Shown: positions 41,587 to 50,366 of the stretch, piece by piece | Layout of the letters: each line of letters begins with the position of its first letter | How positions within the stretch are numbered: the stretch's first letter is position 1 | Assembly (NCBI RefSeq): GCF_002953215.1 | Contig: NZ_CP026378.1 | Span: 2,090,540 to 2,154,539 of the forward strand | Reading direction: 5' to 3' | Length of the DNA stretch: 64,000 bases | Source: Mixta calida | Lineage (GTDB): Bacteria; Pseudomonadota; Gammaproteobacteria; Enterobacterales; Enterobacteriaceae | Notes under the pieces: model-generated | Databases searched by the model: none | The model's input: only the letters and a program-made list of their open reading frames with translations | Told to the model about the DNA's origin: nothing | Translations under genes and position numbers: made by a program

Positions 41587-41602
41587 TGTGCGAAACATCA
41601 CA
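41587..41602. promoter_or_regulatory. candidate CRP site upstream of ytfQ
   Basis: TGTGC-GAAACA-TCACA matches 9 of 10 core positions of TGTGA-N6-TCACA. It lies about 310 bp before ytfQ. Sugar importers of this kind are usually under catabolite control. Confidence 0.6.
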
Positions 41603-41662
41603 AATATGTGATTTAACGCGGCGACAATGACGCGATGGAACATGGCTAAAGTTTACACGCCT

Positions 41663-41678
41663 TTGTAATCGCTACCAA
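41663..41678. promoter_or_regulatory. LacI/GalR-type operator candidate 1, ytfQ leader
   Basis: TTGTAATCGCTACCAA has the central CG and matches about 10 of 13 fixed positions of the GalR pattern GTGGAANCGNTTNCAC by my count. Confidence 0.4.
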
Positions 41679-41740
41679 AACCTGTGCTGGCTAACCACTT
41701 ATGTTTATTACAGTTATTTAACAGTTTTGAAAAATCATTT

Positions 41741-41757
41741 CAGGCGTTTTATCCATA
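41741..41757 (+). promoter_or_regulatory. AraC-like half-site upstream of ytfQ
   Basis: CAGGCGTTTTATCCATA agrees with E. coli araI1 (TAGCATTTTTATCCATA) at 13 of 17 positions, including all of TTTTATCCATA. It points toward ytfQ, the same relation as the araB sites to araB. No good second half-site 21 bp away is visible, so it may be a lone site or chance. Confidence 0.45.
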
Positions 41758-41856
41758 TCTTTTACCTGAATCACTCCTTTCTGAAACAGGTAACCCATTT
41801 AATTAATTGAATTTTGTGAAGCATGTCGAAAACTCCCGTAGCCGAATCCGCCAGGC

Positions 41857-41872
41857 TGTAAACGCGTTTGTA
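41857..41872. promoter_or_regulatory. LacI/GalR-type operator candidate 2, ytfQ leader
   Basis: TGTAAACGCGTTTGTA is a near-perfect palindrome with central CG, 35 bp before the ytfQ start. It fits a GalR/GalS-like operator; the regulator is not in the window unless PurR cross-binds. Confidence 0.55.
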
Positions 41873-41907
41873 CCCAAGCCGTAAAATCCCACCAGAGGAA
41901 GAAGACT

Positions 41908-42864
41908 ATGTGGAAGCGTTTACTTTTATCCGCGATGGTGAGCGCTACGCTCGCCGCGCCGTCGCTGGCGGCAAATATGACCGTTGGTTTCTCGCAGGTT
42001 GGCTCTGAATCAGGCTGGCGCGCAGCGGAAACCAGCGTAGCGAAAAGCGAAGCGGCGAAGCGCGGCATCACGCTGAAAATTGCCGATGGTCAGCAGAAAC
42101 AGGAGAACCAGATCAAGGCGGTGCGCTCGTTTATCGCCCAGGGCGTCGACGCCATCTTTATCGCACCGGTGGTGCAGACCGGCTGGGAGCCCGTGCTGGA
42201 GGAGGCGAAAGACGCCAATATTCCGGTATTCCTGCTCGACCGCGCCATCGTGGTGAAAGATAACTCGCTCTATACCTCGGTGATTACCGCGGATAACGTG
42301 CTGGAAGGACGTCTGATCGGCGAATGGCTGGTGAAGCAGATGAACGGCAAGCCGTGCAACGTGGTTGAATTACAGGGCACCGTCGGCGCCAGCGTCGCCA
42401 TCGACCGCAAAAAAGGCTTTGCCGAAGCGATCGCCAATACGCCGAACATTAAAGTGATCCGTTCGCAGTCGGGCGACTTTACCCGCAGCAAAGGCAAAGA
42501 GGTGATGGAGAGCTTTATCAAGGCGGAAAATAACGGAAAAAATATCTGCATGGTTTATGCCCATAACGACGATATGGCGATCGGCGCGATTCAGGCGATT
42601 AAAGAGGCGGGCCTGAAGCCGGGCAAAGATATTCTTACCGGCTCGATTGACGGCGTGCCGGATATTTATAAAGCGATGCTGGCGGGCGAAGCCAATGCCA
42701 ACGTCGAGCTGACGCCGAATATGGCTGGCCCGGCGTTCGATGCGCTGGAGAAACTGAAACAGAACGGCACTGTGCCGCCGAAAGTGATCAAAACCGAAAC
42801 CAAACTCTGGCTGCCCGCCGACGCGCAAAGCGAACTCGATAAGAAGAAAAATATGGGCTACTGA
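41908..42864 (+). CDS. ytfQ: galactofuranose-family sugar-binding protein YtfQ
   Basis: 318 residues, the E. coli length. The signal peptide ends near SLAA-NM (residue 22). The mature protein begins with VGFSQVGSESGWRAAET and ends DKKKNMGY, and it is colinear with E. coli YtfQ throughout. YtfQ binds the furanose form of galactose in the periplasm and hands it to YtfR/YtfT/YjfF. Here the operon lies beside ara genes instead of near fbp as in E. coli. Confidence 0.95.
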   Translation: MWKRLLLSAMVSATLAAPSLAANMTVGFSQVGSESGWRAAETSVAKSEAAKRGITLKIADGQQKQENQIKAVRSFIAQGVDAIFIAPVVQTGWEPVLEEAKDANIPVFLLDRAIVVKDNSLYTSVITADNVLEGRLIGEWLVKQMNGKPCNVVELQGTVGASVAIDRKKGFAEAIANTPNIKVIRSQSGDFTRSKGKEVMESFIKAENNGKNICMVYAHNDDMAIGAIQAIKEAGLKPGKDILTGSIDGVPDIYKAMLAGEANANVELTPNMAGPAFDALEKLKQNGTVPPKVIKTETKLWLPADAQSELDKKKNMGY

Positions 42865-42944
42865 TCCGCGTTTCATCGCCGCCGTCGGCCAGACGCTCCG
42901 TTGGGCGTACTGGCCGACGCCGTTGTTATTCACCGAGGCGTATT

Positions 42945-44462
42945 ATGACTGTGCAAACAGAAAAGCTGCTGGATATACGCGGCGTCAGCAAATTCTTCCC
43001 CGGCGTGAAGGCGCTGGATAATGTCTCGTTCAGCCTGCAACGCGGCGAAATTATGGCGCTGTTGGGGGAGAACGGGGCGGGCAAATCAACCCTGATTAAG
43101 GTGCTGACCGGCGTTTACCAGCGCGACGCCGGCGAGGTGTTGCTGAACGGTCAGGCCATTGCGCCGCGCAATACCGCGCAGGCGCAGCAGGCAGGCATCG
43201 GCACCGTTTATCAGGAAGTGAACCTGCTGCCGAATATGTCGGTGGCGGATAACCTGTTTATTGGCCGCGAGCCTAAGCGCTTCGGCATGGTCGACCGCAA
43301 GGCGATGGCGCATCAGGCGCGCGCGCTGCTTAACCGCTACGGCTTCTCGCTCGACGTCAACCGGCCGCTGGGTCACTACTCCGTGGCAATGCAGCAGATT
43401 ATCGCTATCTGCCGTGCGGTCGATCTCTCCGCTCAGGTGCTGATTCTGGATGAACCGACCGCCAGCCTCGACGCCAGCGAGGTAGAGATGCTGTTCACGC
43501 TGATGAATCAGCTGAAGGCGAAGGGGATGAGCCTGATTTTCGTTACCCATTTCCTCGACCAGGTGTACCGCGTCTGCGATCGCATCACTATCCTTCGCAA
43601 CGGCCAGTATATCGCCACCCGCGATGCCGACACGCTGCCGCAGCTGGAGCTGATCAAGCTGATGCTGGGGCGCGAACTGATGGAGACCGCGTTGCAGCGC
43701 GCCGGCAGAACGCTGAAAAGCGATAAGCCGGTGGTGGAGTTTCAAAACTACAGCAAGAAGGGCACCATCGAACCGTTCAGCCTGGCGGTGCGCCCCGGCG
43801 AGGCGGTCGGGCTGGCGGGCCTGCTCGGTTCAGGCCGTACCGAAACCGCAGAGGTGCTGTTCGGCGTGCGGCGCGCCGACAGCGGCACCGCCATTATCCG
43901 CGGCAAAAAGCGGACCATCCGCAGCCCGGCGCAGGCGTCGCGGCTTGGCATGGGTTTCTGCCCGGAAGATCGCAAAACCGACGGCATCATCGGCGCCGCC
44001 TCGGTACGTGAAAACATTATCCTCGCTCTGCAAGCTCAGCGCGGCTGGCTGCGTCCCATCAGCAAACGCGAGCAGACGGATATCGCCCAGCGCTTTATCC
44101 GCCAGCTGGGGATTCGCACCCCGCACGCCGAGCAGCCGATAGAGCTGCTCTCCGGCGGCAACCAGCAGAAGGTGCTGCTGTCGCGCTGGCTGGTGACCCG
44201 CCCGCAGTTTTTGATTCTGGACGAGCCGACGCGCGGCATCGATGTGGGCGCCCATGCGGAGATCATTCGTCTTATTGAGTCGCTGTGCGCCGACGGCCTT
44301 GCGCTGCTGGTGATCTCCTCGGAGCTGGAGGAGCTGGTCGGCTACGCCGATCGCGTGGTGATCCTGCGCGATCGTCAACAGGTTGCGGAAATCCCGCTGG
44401 AAAAACTGTCGGTGGCGGCGATTGTCGGCGCCATTGCGGATGGAGGTGCGCGCCATGCCTGA
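42945..44462 (+). CDS. ytfR: sugar ABC transporter ATP-binding protein YtfR
   Basis: 505 residues with two ABC domains. First Walker A is GENGAGKST near residue 44, with ILDEPTASLD as Walker B; the second domain has [14 protein letters not shown] and [13 protein letters not shown]. As in other CUT2 transporters (RbsA, AraG) the second Walker A is degenerate (GLLGSGRTE). It powers import. The 3' end overlaps ytfT by 8 nt. Confidence 0.95.
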   Translation: MTVQTEKLLDIRGVSKFFPGVKALDNVSFSLQRGEIMALLGENGAGKSTLIKVLTGVYQRDAGEVLLNGQAIAPRNTAQAQQAGIGTVYQEVNLLPNMSVADNLFIGREPKRFGMVDRKAMAHQARALLNRYGFSLDVNRPLGHYSVAMQQIIAICRAVDLSAQVLILDEPTASLDASEVEMLFTLMNQLKAKGMSLIFVTHFLDQVYRVCDRITILRNGQYIATRDADTLPQLELIKLMLGRELMETALQRAGRTLKSDKPVVEFQNYSKKGTIEPFSLAVRPGEAVGLAGLLGSGRTETAEVLFGVRRADSGTAIIRGKKRTIRSPAQASRLGMGFCPEDRKTDGIIGAASVRENIILALQAQRGWLRPISKREQTDIAQRFIRQLGIRTPHAEQPIELLSGGNQQKVLLSRWLVTRPQFLILDEPTRGIDVGAHAEIIRLIESLCADGLALLVISSELEELVGYADRVVILRDRQQVAEIPLEKLSVAAIVGAIADGGARHA

Positions 44463-45465
44463 AAGTCACGTATTGCCGGAGAAGCCCCCTGTGTTGAAGC
44501 GTAAACTCCCACCTGGAATGCCGCAGCTGGCGGCGCTGATACTGGTGCTGCTGGTGGACAGCCTGGTCGCGAACAACTTTTTTGCGCTGCATTTACAGGA
44601 TGGCCGCCTGTTCGGCAGCCCGATCGACATTCTTAACCGTGCGGTGCCGGTGGCGCTGCTTGCCATCGGTATGACGCTGGTGATCGCCACCGGCGGCATC
44701 GATCTCTCGGTCGGGGCGATTATGGCGATCGCCGGCGCGACGGCGGCGACGCTGACGGTAGCGGGTCACAGCCTGCCGGTGATTATACTGGCGACGCTGG
44801 CCAGCGGCGTGCTGTGCGGACTGTGGAACGGCATCCTCGTGGCGTTGCTGAAGATCCAGCCGTTCGTCGCCACGCTGATTCTAATGGTGGCGGGGCGCGG
44901 CATCGCCCAGCTGATCACCCAGGGGCAGATCGTTACCTTCGACAGTGAGGCGCTGGGCTGGATCGGCAGCGGAGCGTTCGCGCTGCTGCCGGTACCGGTC
45001 TGGATCGCGGCGGCGATGGCGCTGCTGGTCTGGCTGCTGACGCGTAAAACCGCCCTTGGGCTGTTTATCGAAGCGGTGGGCATCAACCTGCGCGCCGCGC
45101 GCAACGCCGGGGTCAACGGCTGGCTGGTGGTGATGTCCGCCTATCTGATCAGTGGCTTCTGCGCGGCGGTGGCGGGGCTGATCGTCGCGGCGGATATTCG
45201 CGGCGCCGATGCCAATAACGCCGGGCTCTGGCTGGAGCTGGACGCCATCCTGGCGGTAGTGATCGGCGGCGCTTCGCTGATGGGCGGGCGCTTTAATCTG
45301 CTGCTGTCGCTGCTGGGCGCGCTGATTATTCAGGCGATGAACACCGGCATTCTGCTCTCCGGCTTTCCGCCGGAGCTGAATCAGGTGGTCAAGGCGGTGG
45401 TGGTGATGGCGGTGCTGCTGCTGCAATCGCCGCGTTTTTTGCAGTTACTGAAGCGGAGAGGCTGA
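44455..45465 (+). CDS. ytfT: sugar ABC transporter permease YtfT
   Basis: 336 residues from ATG 44455, preceded by GGAGGT at a 7-nt distance. It is a CUT2 permease with GGIDLSVGAIMAIAGA and the C-terminal GFPPELNQVVKAVVV. About ten membrane helices. It forms a heteromeric channel with YjfF. yjfF starts 1 nt after its stop. Confidence 0.94.
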   Translation: MPESHVLPEKPPVLKRKLPPGMPQLAALILVLLVDSLVANNFFALHLQDGRLFGSPIDILNRAVPVALLAIGMTLVIATGGIDLSVGAIMAIAGATAATLTVAGHSLPVIILATLASGVLCGLWNGILVALLKIQPFVATLILMVAGRGIAQLITQGQIVTFDSEALGWIGSGAFALLPVPVWIAAAMALLVWLLTRKTALGLFIEAVGINLRAARNAGVNGWLVVMSAYLISGFCAAVAGLIVAADIRGADANNAGLWLELDAILAVVIGGASLMGGRFNLLLSLLGALIIQAMNTGILLSGFPPELNQVVKAVVVMAVLLLQSPRFLQLLKRRG

Positions 45466-45466
45466 A

Positions 45467-46456
45467 ATGTTAAAACGTCATTTGCCCTTAACCATCACGC
45501 TGCTGGTATTCATCGCGGGCTATCTTTTCTGCCTGTCGCAGTTTCCCGGCTTTGCCTCGACGCGCGTGATTGGCAATATCCTCACCGATAACGCCTTTCT
45601 CGGCATCATCGCCGTCGGTATGACCTTTGTGATTCTTTCCGGCGGCATCGACCTGTCGGTGGGCGCGGTTATCGCCTTTACCGGCGTCTTCCTGGCGCGG
45701 GCGATTGGCGATCTGCACCTGTCGCCGTGGCTGGCGTTCGCTATTATTCTGCTGGCGGGAGCAATCTTCGGCGCGCTGATGGGCTGGCTGATCGATGCGC
45801 TGAAAATTCCCGCTTTTATTATCACTCTGGCGGGCATGTTCTTCCTGCGTGGTTGCAGCTATCTGATTGCGGAAAGTTCGATTCCGATTGACCATCCGCT
45901 TTATAGTACGCTTTCGGGCATGGCATGGAAAATGCCGGGCGGCGGACGGCTCAGCCTGATGGCGCTGGTGATGCTGGCGGTGGTAGCGCTGGGGATTCTG
46001 CTGGCGCACCGCACCCGTTTCGGCAATCAGGTCTACGCCATTGGCGGCAATATGCACTCCGCGCAGCTGATGGGCGTGTCGACGCGCGCCACCACGGTGA
46101 AGATCTATATGCTCTCTACCTTTCTGGCGACGCTGGCGGGCATCGTCTTTTCGCTCTATACCTCGGCGGGCTACGCGCTGGCGGGGCTGGGCGTGGAGCT
46201 GGACGCCATCGCGTCTGTCGTGATCGGCGGCACGCTGCTTTCCGGCGGCGTCGGAACGGTGCTGGGCACGCTGTTCGGCGTGTTGATTCAGGGGCTGATT
46301 CAGACCTGGATTAACTTCGACGGCACGCTCAGCTCCTGGTGGACCAAAATCGCCATCGGCGTGCTGCTGTTCGCCTTTATCGCGCTGCAACGGCTGCTGA
46401 CGGTGATGTGGGATCGGCAGCAGAATGCGCCGGTAGAGCGGGTGACGCCGCAGTAG
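45467..46456 (+). CDS. yjfF: sugar ABC transporter permease YjfF
   Basis: 329 residues, start ATG 45467, similar in length to E. coli YjfF (331). The CUT2 motif GGIDLSVGAVIAF and the NQVYAIGGN loop are present. Last gene of ytfQRT-yjfF, followed by a terminator and a Ter site. Confidence 0.94.
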   Translation: MLKRHLPLTITLLVFIAGYLFCLSQFPGFASTRVIGNILTDNAFLGIIAVGMTFVILSGGIDLSVGAVIAFTGVFLARAIGDLHLSPWLAFAIILLAGAIFGALMGWLIDALKIPAFIITLAGMFFLRGCSYLIAESSIPIDHPLYSTLSGMAWKMPGGGRLSLMALVMLAVVALGILLAHRTRFGNQVYAIGGNMHSAQLMGVSTRATTVKIYMLSTFLATLAGIVFSLYTSAGYALAGLGVELDAIASVVIGGTLLSGGVGTVLGTLFGVLIQGLIQTWINFDGTLSSWWTKIAIGVLLFAFIALQRLLTVMWDRQQNAPVERVTPQ

Positions 46457-46486
46457 CCGCCGCACGACTGGCGGTCAGCCAGACAG

Positions 46487-46513
46487 AGCGCTCCAGGCCG
46501 GGGCGCTTTTTTT
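46487..46513 (+). terminator. terminator of ytfQRT-yjfF
   Basis: Hairpin AGCGCTCC-AGGCC-GGGGCGCT followed by seven T. Confidence 0.85.
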
Positions 46514-46518
46514 ATCCC

Positions 46519-46541
46519 TAATTAGTTACAACATACTAATC
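46519..46541 (-). other. replication terminator Ter site (Tus-binding)
   Basis: Minus-strand ATTAGTATGTTGTAACTAAT (46521-46540) matches positions 2-20 of the E. coli Ter consensus without a mismatch, including the G6 needed for the locked complex. It stands in the convergent gap between yjfF and araA. By the usual polarity, forks moving from high to low coordinates would be stopped here. Confidence 0.9.
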
Positions 46542-46743
46542 AAGAAATAAGTTCGATGCTTCAGCTACGGCAAACGCAACGCCTGGCAGGGAAAAAGCCC
46601 CCGCCCGCAGAGCAGGGGTAACAAGCATTAATTATCGCTGGCGCCATATCTGCCTTTAAGGATGAGTTTCAGCGAGAGCATTAAACAGGCGGGAAGGAAC
46701 AGGGCGGATGCGGTGAAAAGAAACGTGTTACCACCGTCAGAAT

Positions 46744-46773
46744 AAAAAAAGCCGCATCGGGTTGATGCGGCTT
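46744..46773 (-). terminator. terminator of araBA
   Basis: Minus-strand hairpin AAGCCGCATC-AACCC-GATGCGGCTT with a T-run, 23 bp after the araA stop. Between this and the Ter site (46542-46743) there is no gene, only a possible minus-strand membrane-protein remnant. Confidence 0.88.
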
Positions 46774-46796
46774 GTGTCGGCTGTACCGGTTAGCGG

Positions 46797-48299
46797 TCAG
46801 CGCTTGATGCGGTAGTAAACTTCGTTCCAGCGCAGCGCATCCTTAAAGGCAGGTAACGTGGTGTCGTTATCGATCACCATCACTTCGATGCCGTGCATCT
46901 CGCCGTAAAGTCGCATATCGTCCACGTCCAGCGCCTGGCTGAAAACGGTATGGTGCGCGCCGCCGCCCAGAATCCAGGCTTCAGAGGCGGTTGCCAGTGA
47001 AGGCTGCGCCTTCCAGAGCGCACGCGCCACCGGCAGCTTCGGCAGCGGCTGCGGCTGTTCGATGGTATCCACCACGTTAACCAACAGGCGGAAACGGTCG
47101 CCCATGTCGATCACGCTGGCGTTCACCGCCGGGCCTGCCGGCGTTGAGAAGATCAGGCGGGCCGGATCGGCTTTGCCGCCGATGCCAAGGAACTGCACGT
47201 CCAGCAGCGGCTTCTCTTCTTTAGCGATAGAGGGGCAGACTTCCAGCATATGCGAACCCAGCACCAGCTCATTGCCCGGTGCGAAGTGGTAAGTGTAATC
47301 CTCCATAAAAGAAGTGCCGCCAGGGCGATCGCCCGCCATGATTTTGAAGATGTGCAGCAGGGCAGCGGTTTTCCAGTCGCCTTCGCCGGCGAAGCCGTAG
47401 CCCTGCGCCATCAGACGCTGCACCGCCAGGCCAGGCAGCTGCGTCATGCCGTGCAGCGTCTGGAAGTTGGTGGTAAAGGCGCGGCAGCCTTCGTCATTGA
47501 GGAAGCGCTTCATGCCCAGCTCGATGCGCGCGGCGTCCAGCACGTTCTGGCGTTTTTCGCCGTTGACCGCCGCCACGTCGCTGAAGCGATACTGGCTCTC
47601 ATACTCATCGATCAGCGCGTTGACGTCGCCGTCGCTGACCTGATTGATCACCTCGACCAGATCGCCCACGCCCCAGCCGTTGACCGCATAGCCGAACTGG
47701 ATCTGCGCCGCGACCTTATCGCCTTCGGTGACCGCCACTTCCCGCATATTGTCGCCGAAGCGCGCCACCTTCAGCTGCTGGCTGGCGTGACGCGCCGCGG
47801 CGGCGCGCATCCATTTGCCAAGACGCTGGTGGCTGTGACCATCCTGCCAGTGGCCGGTGATCACACTGTGCGCCAGGCCCATGCGCGCGCCGATAAAGCC
47901 GAATTCGCGGCCGCCGTGCGCAGTCTGGTTCAGGTTCATAAAGTCCATATCCATGCTGTCCCACGGAATCTCCGCGTTGAACTGGGTATGGAACTGTAAC
48001 AGCGGCTTGTTCAGCACTGACAGCCCGCCGATCCACATTTTCGCCGGCGAAAAGGTGTGCAGCCAGGTGATGATGCCGATACAGCTGTTGTCATGGTTGG
48101 CGTCGCGGCAGAGCGCCAGCGCCTCGTCGGGGCTTTTTACCAGTGGTTTCAGCTCCAGCTTCACCGGCAGGCCCGCTTCGCGATTCAGCCCGTCCACCAC
48201 CTGCTGCGCGTGGTCGGCGACCTGGCGCAGCGTTTCCGGTCCATACAGATGCTGGGTGCCGATAACAAACCACACGCTCAGCGAATCAAACTGTTGCAT
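46797..48299 (-). CDS. araA: L-arabinose isomerase
   Basis: 500 residues, the family length. Start [20 protein letters not shown]; metal/active-site regions [15 protein letters not shown] (with Glu near 306), FMEDYTYHF (Glu near 333) and the His in [10 protein letters not shown] near 450. It turns L-arabinose into L-ribulose with Mn2+. It follows araB by 9 bp. araD, the third enzyme gene in E. coli, is not present. Confidence 0.98.
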   Translation of the reverse strand: MQQFDSLSVWFVIGTQHLYGPETLRQVADHAQQVVDGLNREAGLPVKLELKPLVKSPDEALALCRDANHDNSCIGIITWLHTFSPAKMWIGGLSVLNKPLLQFHTQFNAEIPWDSMDMDFMNLNQTAHGGREFGFIGARMGLAHSVITGHWQDGHSHQRLGKWMRAAAARHASQQLKVARFGDNMREVAVTEGDKVAAQIQFGYAVNGWGVGDLVEVINQVSDGDVNALIDEYESQYRFSDVAAVNGEKRQNVLDAARIELGMKRFLNDEGCRAFTTNFQTLHGMTQLPGLAVQRLMAQGYGFAGEGDWKTAALLHIFKIMAGDRPGGTSFMEDYTYHFAPGNELVLGSHMLEVCPSIAKEEKPLLDVQFLGIGGKADPARLIFSTPAGPAVNASVIDMGDRFRLLVNVVDTIEQPQPLPKLPVARALWKAQPSLATASEAWILGGGAHHTVFSQALDVDDMRLYGEMHGIEVMVIDNDTTLPAFKDALRWNEVYYRIKR

Positions 48300-48308
48300 A
48301 CAAACTCC

Positions 48309-49994
48309 TTAAATTGTGGAAGACGGACGTGCGGCATAGTTCGGTTCGGCTGTCGCACACCACTGTTGATAACGTTCATAAAGCTGCTGGAAGCGCGCCA
48401 CGCGCGCCGCGTCGGGCTGCAACGTGCGTTCGACCGGGCTGGCCATCTTTTGCTGCGCGGCAGGGACATCCTCATAGACGCCCGCCGCCACGGCGGCAAA
48501 GATCGCCGCGCCGAGGGCGCAGCACTCATCGGAGGCGACGATATCCAGCGGACGGTTCATTACGTCGCAGCAGACCTGCATGATGGCGGGGGATTTACGG
48601 GCGATGCCGCCCAGCGTCAGGATGTTCTCCACCGGGATCTGCTGCTGCTCGAAACATTCCATAATGGCGCGCGCGCCGAAGGCGGTGGCGGCGATAAAGC
48701 CGCCGAACAGCGTCGGCGCGTCGGTGCCGAGGTTCAGGTCGGTAATCACCCCTTTCAGACGCTGATTGGCGAAGGGAGTGCGGCGGCCGTTAAACCAGTC
48801 CAGCACCACCGGCAGATGATCGAGCTGCGGATTCGCTACCCAGGCGTCGGTCAATTGGCGCAGCAGATCCTGCGACAGCGCATCGAGCTGCGGCTTCAGT
48901 TCCGGCTGCTGCTGCGCCGCCAGCTGTAAAGGCCAGTTAAGCAGGCGGCTGAACCAGGCGTACATATCGCCGAACGCCGACTGGCCCGCTTCCAGGCCGA
49001 TGGCGTCGGGCGTCACGCTGCCGTCCACCTGGCCGCAGATGCCTTCGATGGCGCGCGTGCCGACGCGCTCCGCGTCGGCGATCAGAATGTCGCAGGTCGA
49101 GGTGCCGATCACTTTCACCAGCGTATAGGGCTGCGCGCCGGCGCCGACCGCGCCCATATGACAATCGAAGGCGCCGCCGGAGAGGATAACGTCGGTAGAG
49201 AGGCCGAGGCGCATCGCCCACTCTTCAGTGAGAGTGCCGACCGGCTTTTCAGCGGTAAAGGTGTCATTGAACAGCGGATAGTCGAGCTGCGTCGTCAGCA
49301 GCGGATCGAGTGCGTTGAAAAACGCCGCCGGCGGCAGGCCGTCCCACTGCGGATGCCACAGCGATTTATGTCCGGCGGCGCAGCGGCCGCGGCGGATAGC
49401 GGCGGGCGCGGTGGTGCCGCTCAGCAAGGCGGGCACCCAGTCGCACAGTTCGATCCAGGAGACGGCGGCGTCGCGCACCGCCGCATCGGTGCGTGAGACA
49501 TGGAGAATTTTCGCCCAGAACCATTCGGAGGAGTAAACGCCGCCGATATAGCGCGAATAGTCCTCAAAGCGGCCGCTGCGGCAGAGCTGGTTGATCTCCT
49601 CCGCCTCCTCAATGGCGGTGTGATCTTTCCACAGCACAAACATCGCGTTTGGGTTGTCGGCGAATTCAGGACGCAGCGCCAGCACGTTGCCGTCGCGGTC
49701 GACAGGCGCCGGGGTGGAGCCGGTGGAATCGACGCCGATGCCGACCACCGCCGCGCGCTGCTCTGCGCTCAGACGCGACACCACGCCGCGAATCGCTTTC
49801 TCCAGCGCTTCAATATAGTCCAGCGGGTGATGACGAAACTGGCTTATCTGCGGCACCGAGTAGCGTCCCGCCATCCAGCGCGTATAAGGCGCCACCTCTT
49901 TCTGTAGTTCTTCGCCGCTTTGGCAGTCTACCGCCAGGGCGCGAACCGAATCGCTGCCAAAGTCCAGACCAATCGTTATGGCACCAGCACGCAT
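48309..49994 (-). CDS. araB: ribulokinase
   Basis: 561 residues from ATG 49994, preceded by AGGAGA. FGGY kinase: phosphate-binding [16 protein letters not shown] at the N-terminus, [27 protein letters not shown], and WFNGRRTP. It phosphorylates L-ribulose to L-ribulose 5-phosphate. It is the first gene of araBA, with AraC sites 138-175 bp upstream. Confidence 0.97.
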   Translation of the reverse strand: MRAGAITIGLDFGSDSVRALAVDCQSGEELQKEVAPYTRWMAGRYSVPQISQFRHHPLDYIEALEKAIRGVVSRLSAEQRAAVVGIGVDSTGSTPAPVDRDGNVLALRPEFADNPNAMFVLWKDHTAIEEAEEINQLCRSGRFEDYSRYIGGVYSSEWFWAKILHVSRTDAAVRDAAVSWIELCDWVPALLSGTTAPAAIRRGRCAAGHKSLWHPQWDGLPPAAFFNALDPLLTTQLDYPLFNDTFTAEKPVGTLTEEWAMRLGLSTDVILSGGAFDCHMGAVGAGAQPYTLVKVIGTSTCDILIADAERVGTRAIEGICGQVDGSVTPDAIGLEAGQSAFGDMYAWFSRLLNWPLQLAAQQQPELKPQLDALSQDLLRQLTDAWVANPQLDHLPVVLDWFNGRRTPFANQRLKGVITDLNLGTDAPTLFGGFIAATAFGARAIMECFEQQQIPVENILTLGGIARKSPAIMQVCCDVMNRPLDIVASDECCALGAAIFAAVAAGVYEDVPAAQQKMASPVERTLQPDAARVARFQQLYERYQQWCATAEPNYAARPSSTI

Positions 49995-50131
49995 TCGGGC
50001 TCTCCTGTTAATGAACAATCGCAGGCTCTAACAGTAAAAAGCACACCGTTTTTCGGTTAGCCCTGGGCGGCTGCAAATATGCACTTTTCTGCCATCGTCA
50101 TGGGTTATGTGAACTCGGTCAAAAGTTAACT

Positions 50132-50169
50132 TAAGGTTAAAATCGCTGAATCTATGGACATTTTTGCTG
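50132..50169 (-). promoter_or_regulatory. paired AraC half-sites (araI1-araI2 equivalents) of araBA
   Basis: On the minus strand, CAGCAAAAATGTCCATA (50153-50169) keeps the AGCA and TCCATA boxes. CAGCGATTTTAACCTTA (50132-50148) starts exactly 21 bp later and matches E. coli araI1 at 12 of 17 positions. This direct-repeat spacing and orientation toward araB copy the E. coli araI arrangement. Downstream, TTGACC (50117-50122) or CTTAAG overlapping the second half-site are the -35 options; -10 boxes are weak, as expected for an activated promoter. Confidence 0.82.
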
Positions 50170-50180
50170 TTGTTTTACGA

Positions 50181-50196
50181 TGTGATACCGCTCTAC
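50181..50196. promoter_or_regulatory. candidate CRP site of araBA
   Basis: TGTGA-TACCGC-TCTAC: the left half is perfect, the right keeps only TC. Its centre is about 28 bp upstream of the first AraC half-site, near the spacing in E. coli PBAD. Confidence 0.45.
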
Positions 50197-50303
50197 ATTT
50201 CGCGTGACGTTTCCCGCTAAAACTAGCCCAGCGTTTGCTCAGGTAATACGCAATCACTGCGCTAATTATCTGATTTGTGGTTTTTGAAGCGCTTTTCATC
50301 CGA

Positions 50304-50319
50304 TTGGTACCGTTTACAC
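50304..50319. promoter_or_regulatory. LacI/GalR-type operator candidate in the araF leader
   Basis: TTGGTACCGTTTACAC matches about 11 of 13 fixed positions of the GalR pattern, with central CG, 48 bp before araF. Similar operators stand before ytfQ. The remainder of the 372-bp araB-araF gap has no gene. Confidence 0.45.
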
Positions 50320-50366
50320 CGTTTCGTTGCGCACAACGAAAAAACAACACTGCGCCGGAGAGCATC

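Larger units (their letters stand above)
41288..41907 (+). other. regulatory region upstream of ytfQ
   Basis: About 620 bp, AT-rich. A 67-codon frame at 41343-41546 has no ribosome-binding site and no known family, so I do not call it. The region holds a CRP-like site, two LacI/GalR-type operators and an AraC-like half-site, listed separately. The small gene blr, which lies beside cnu in E. coli, is not recognisable here. Confidence 0.55.
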
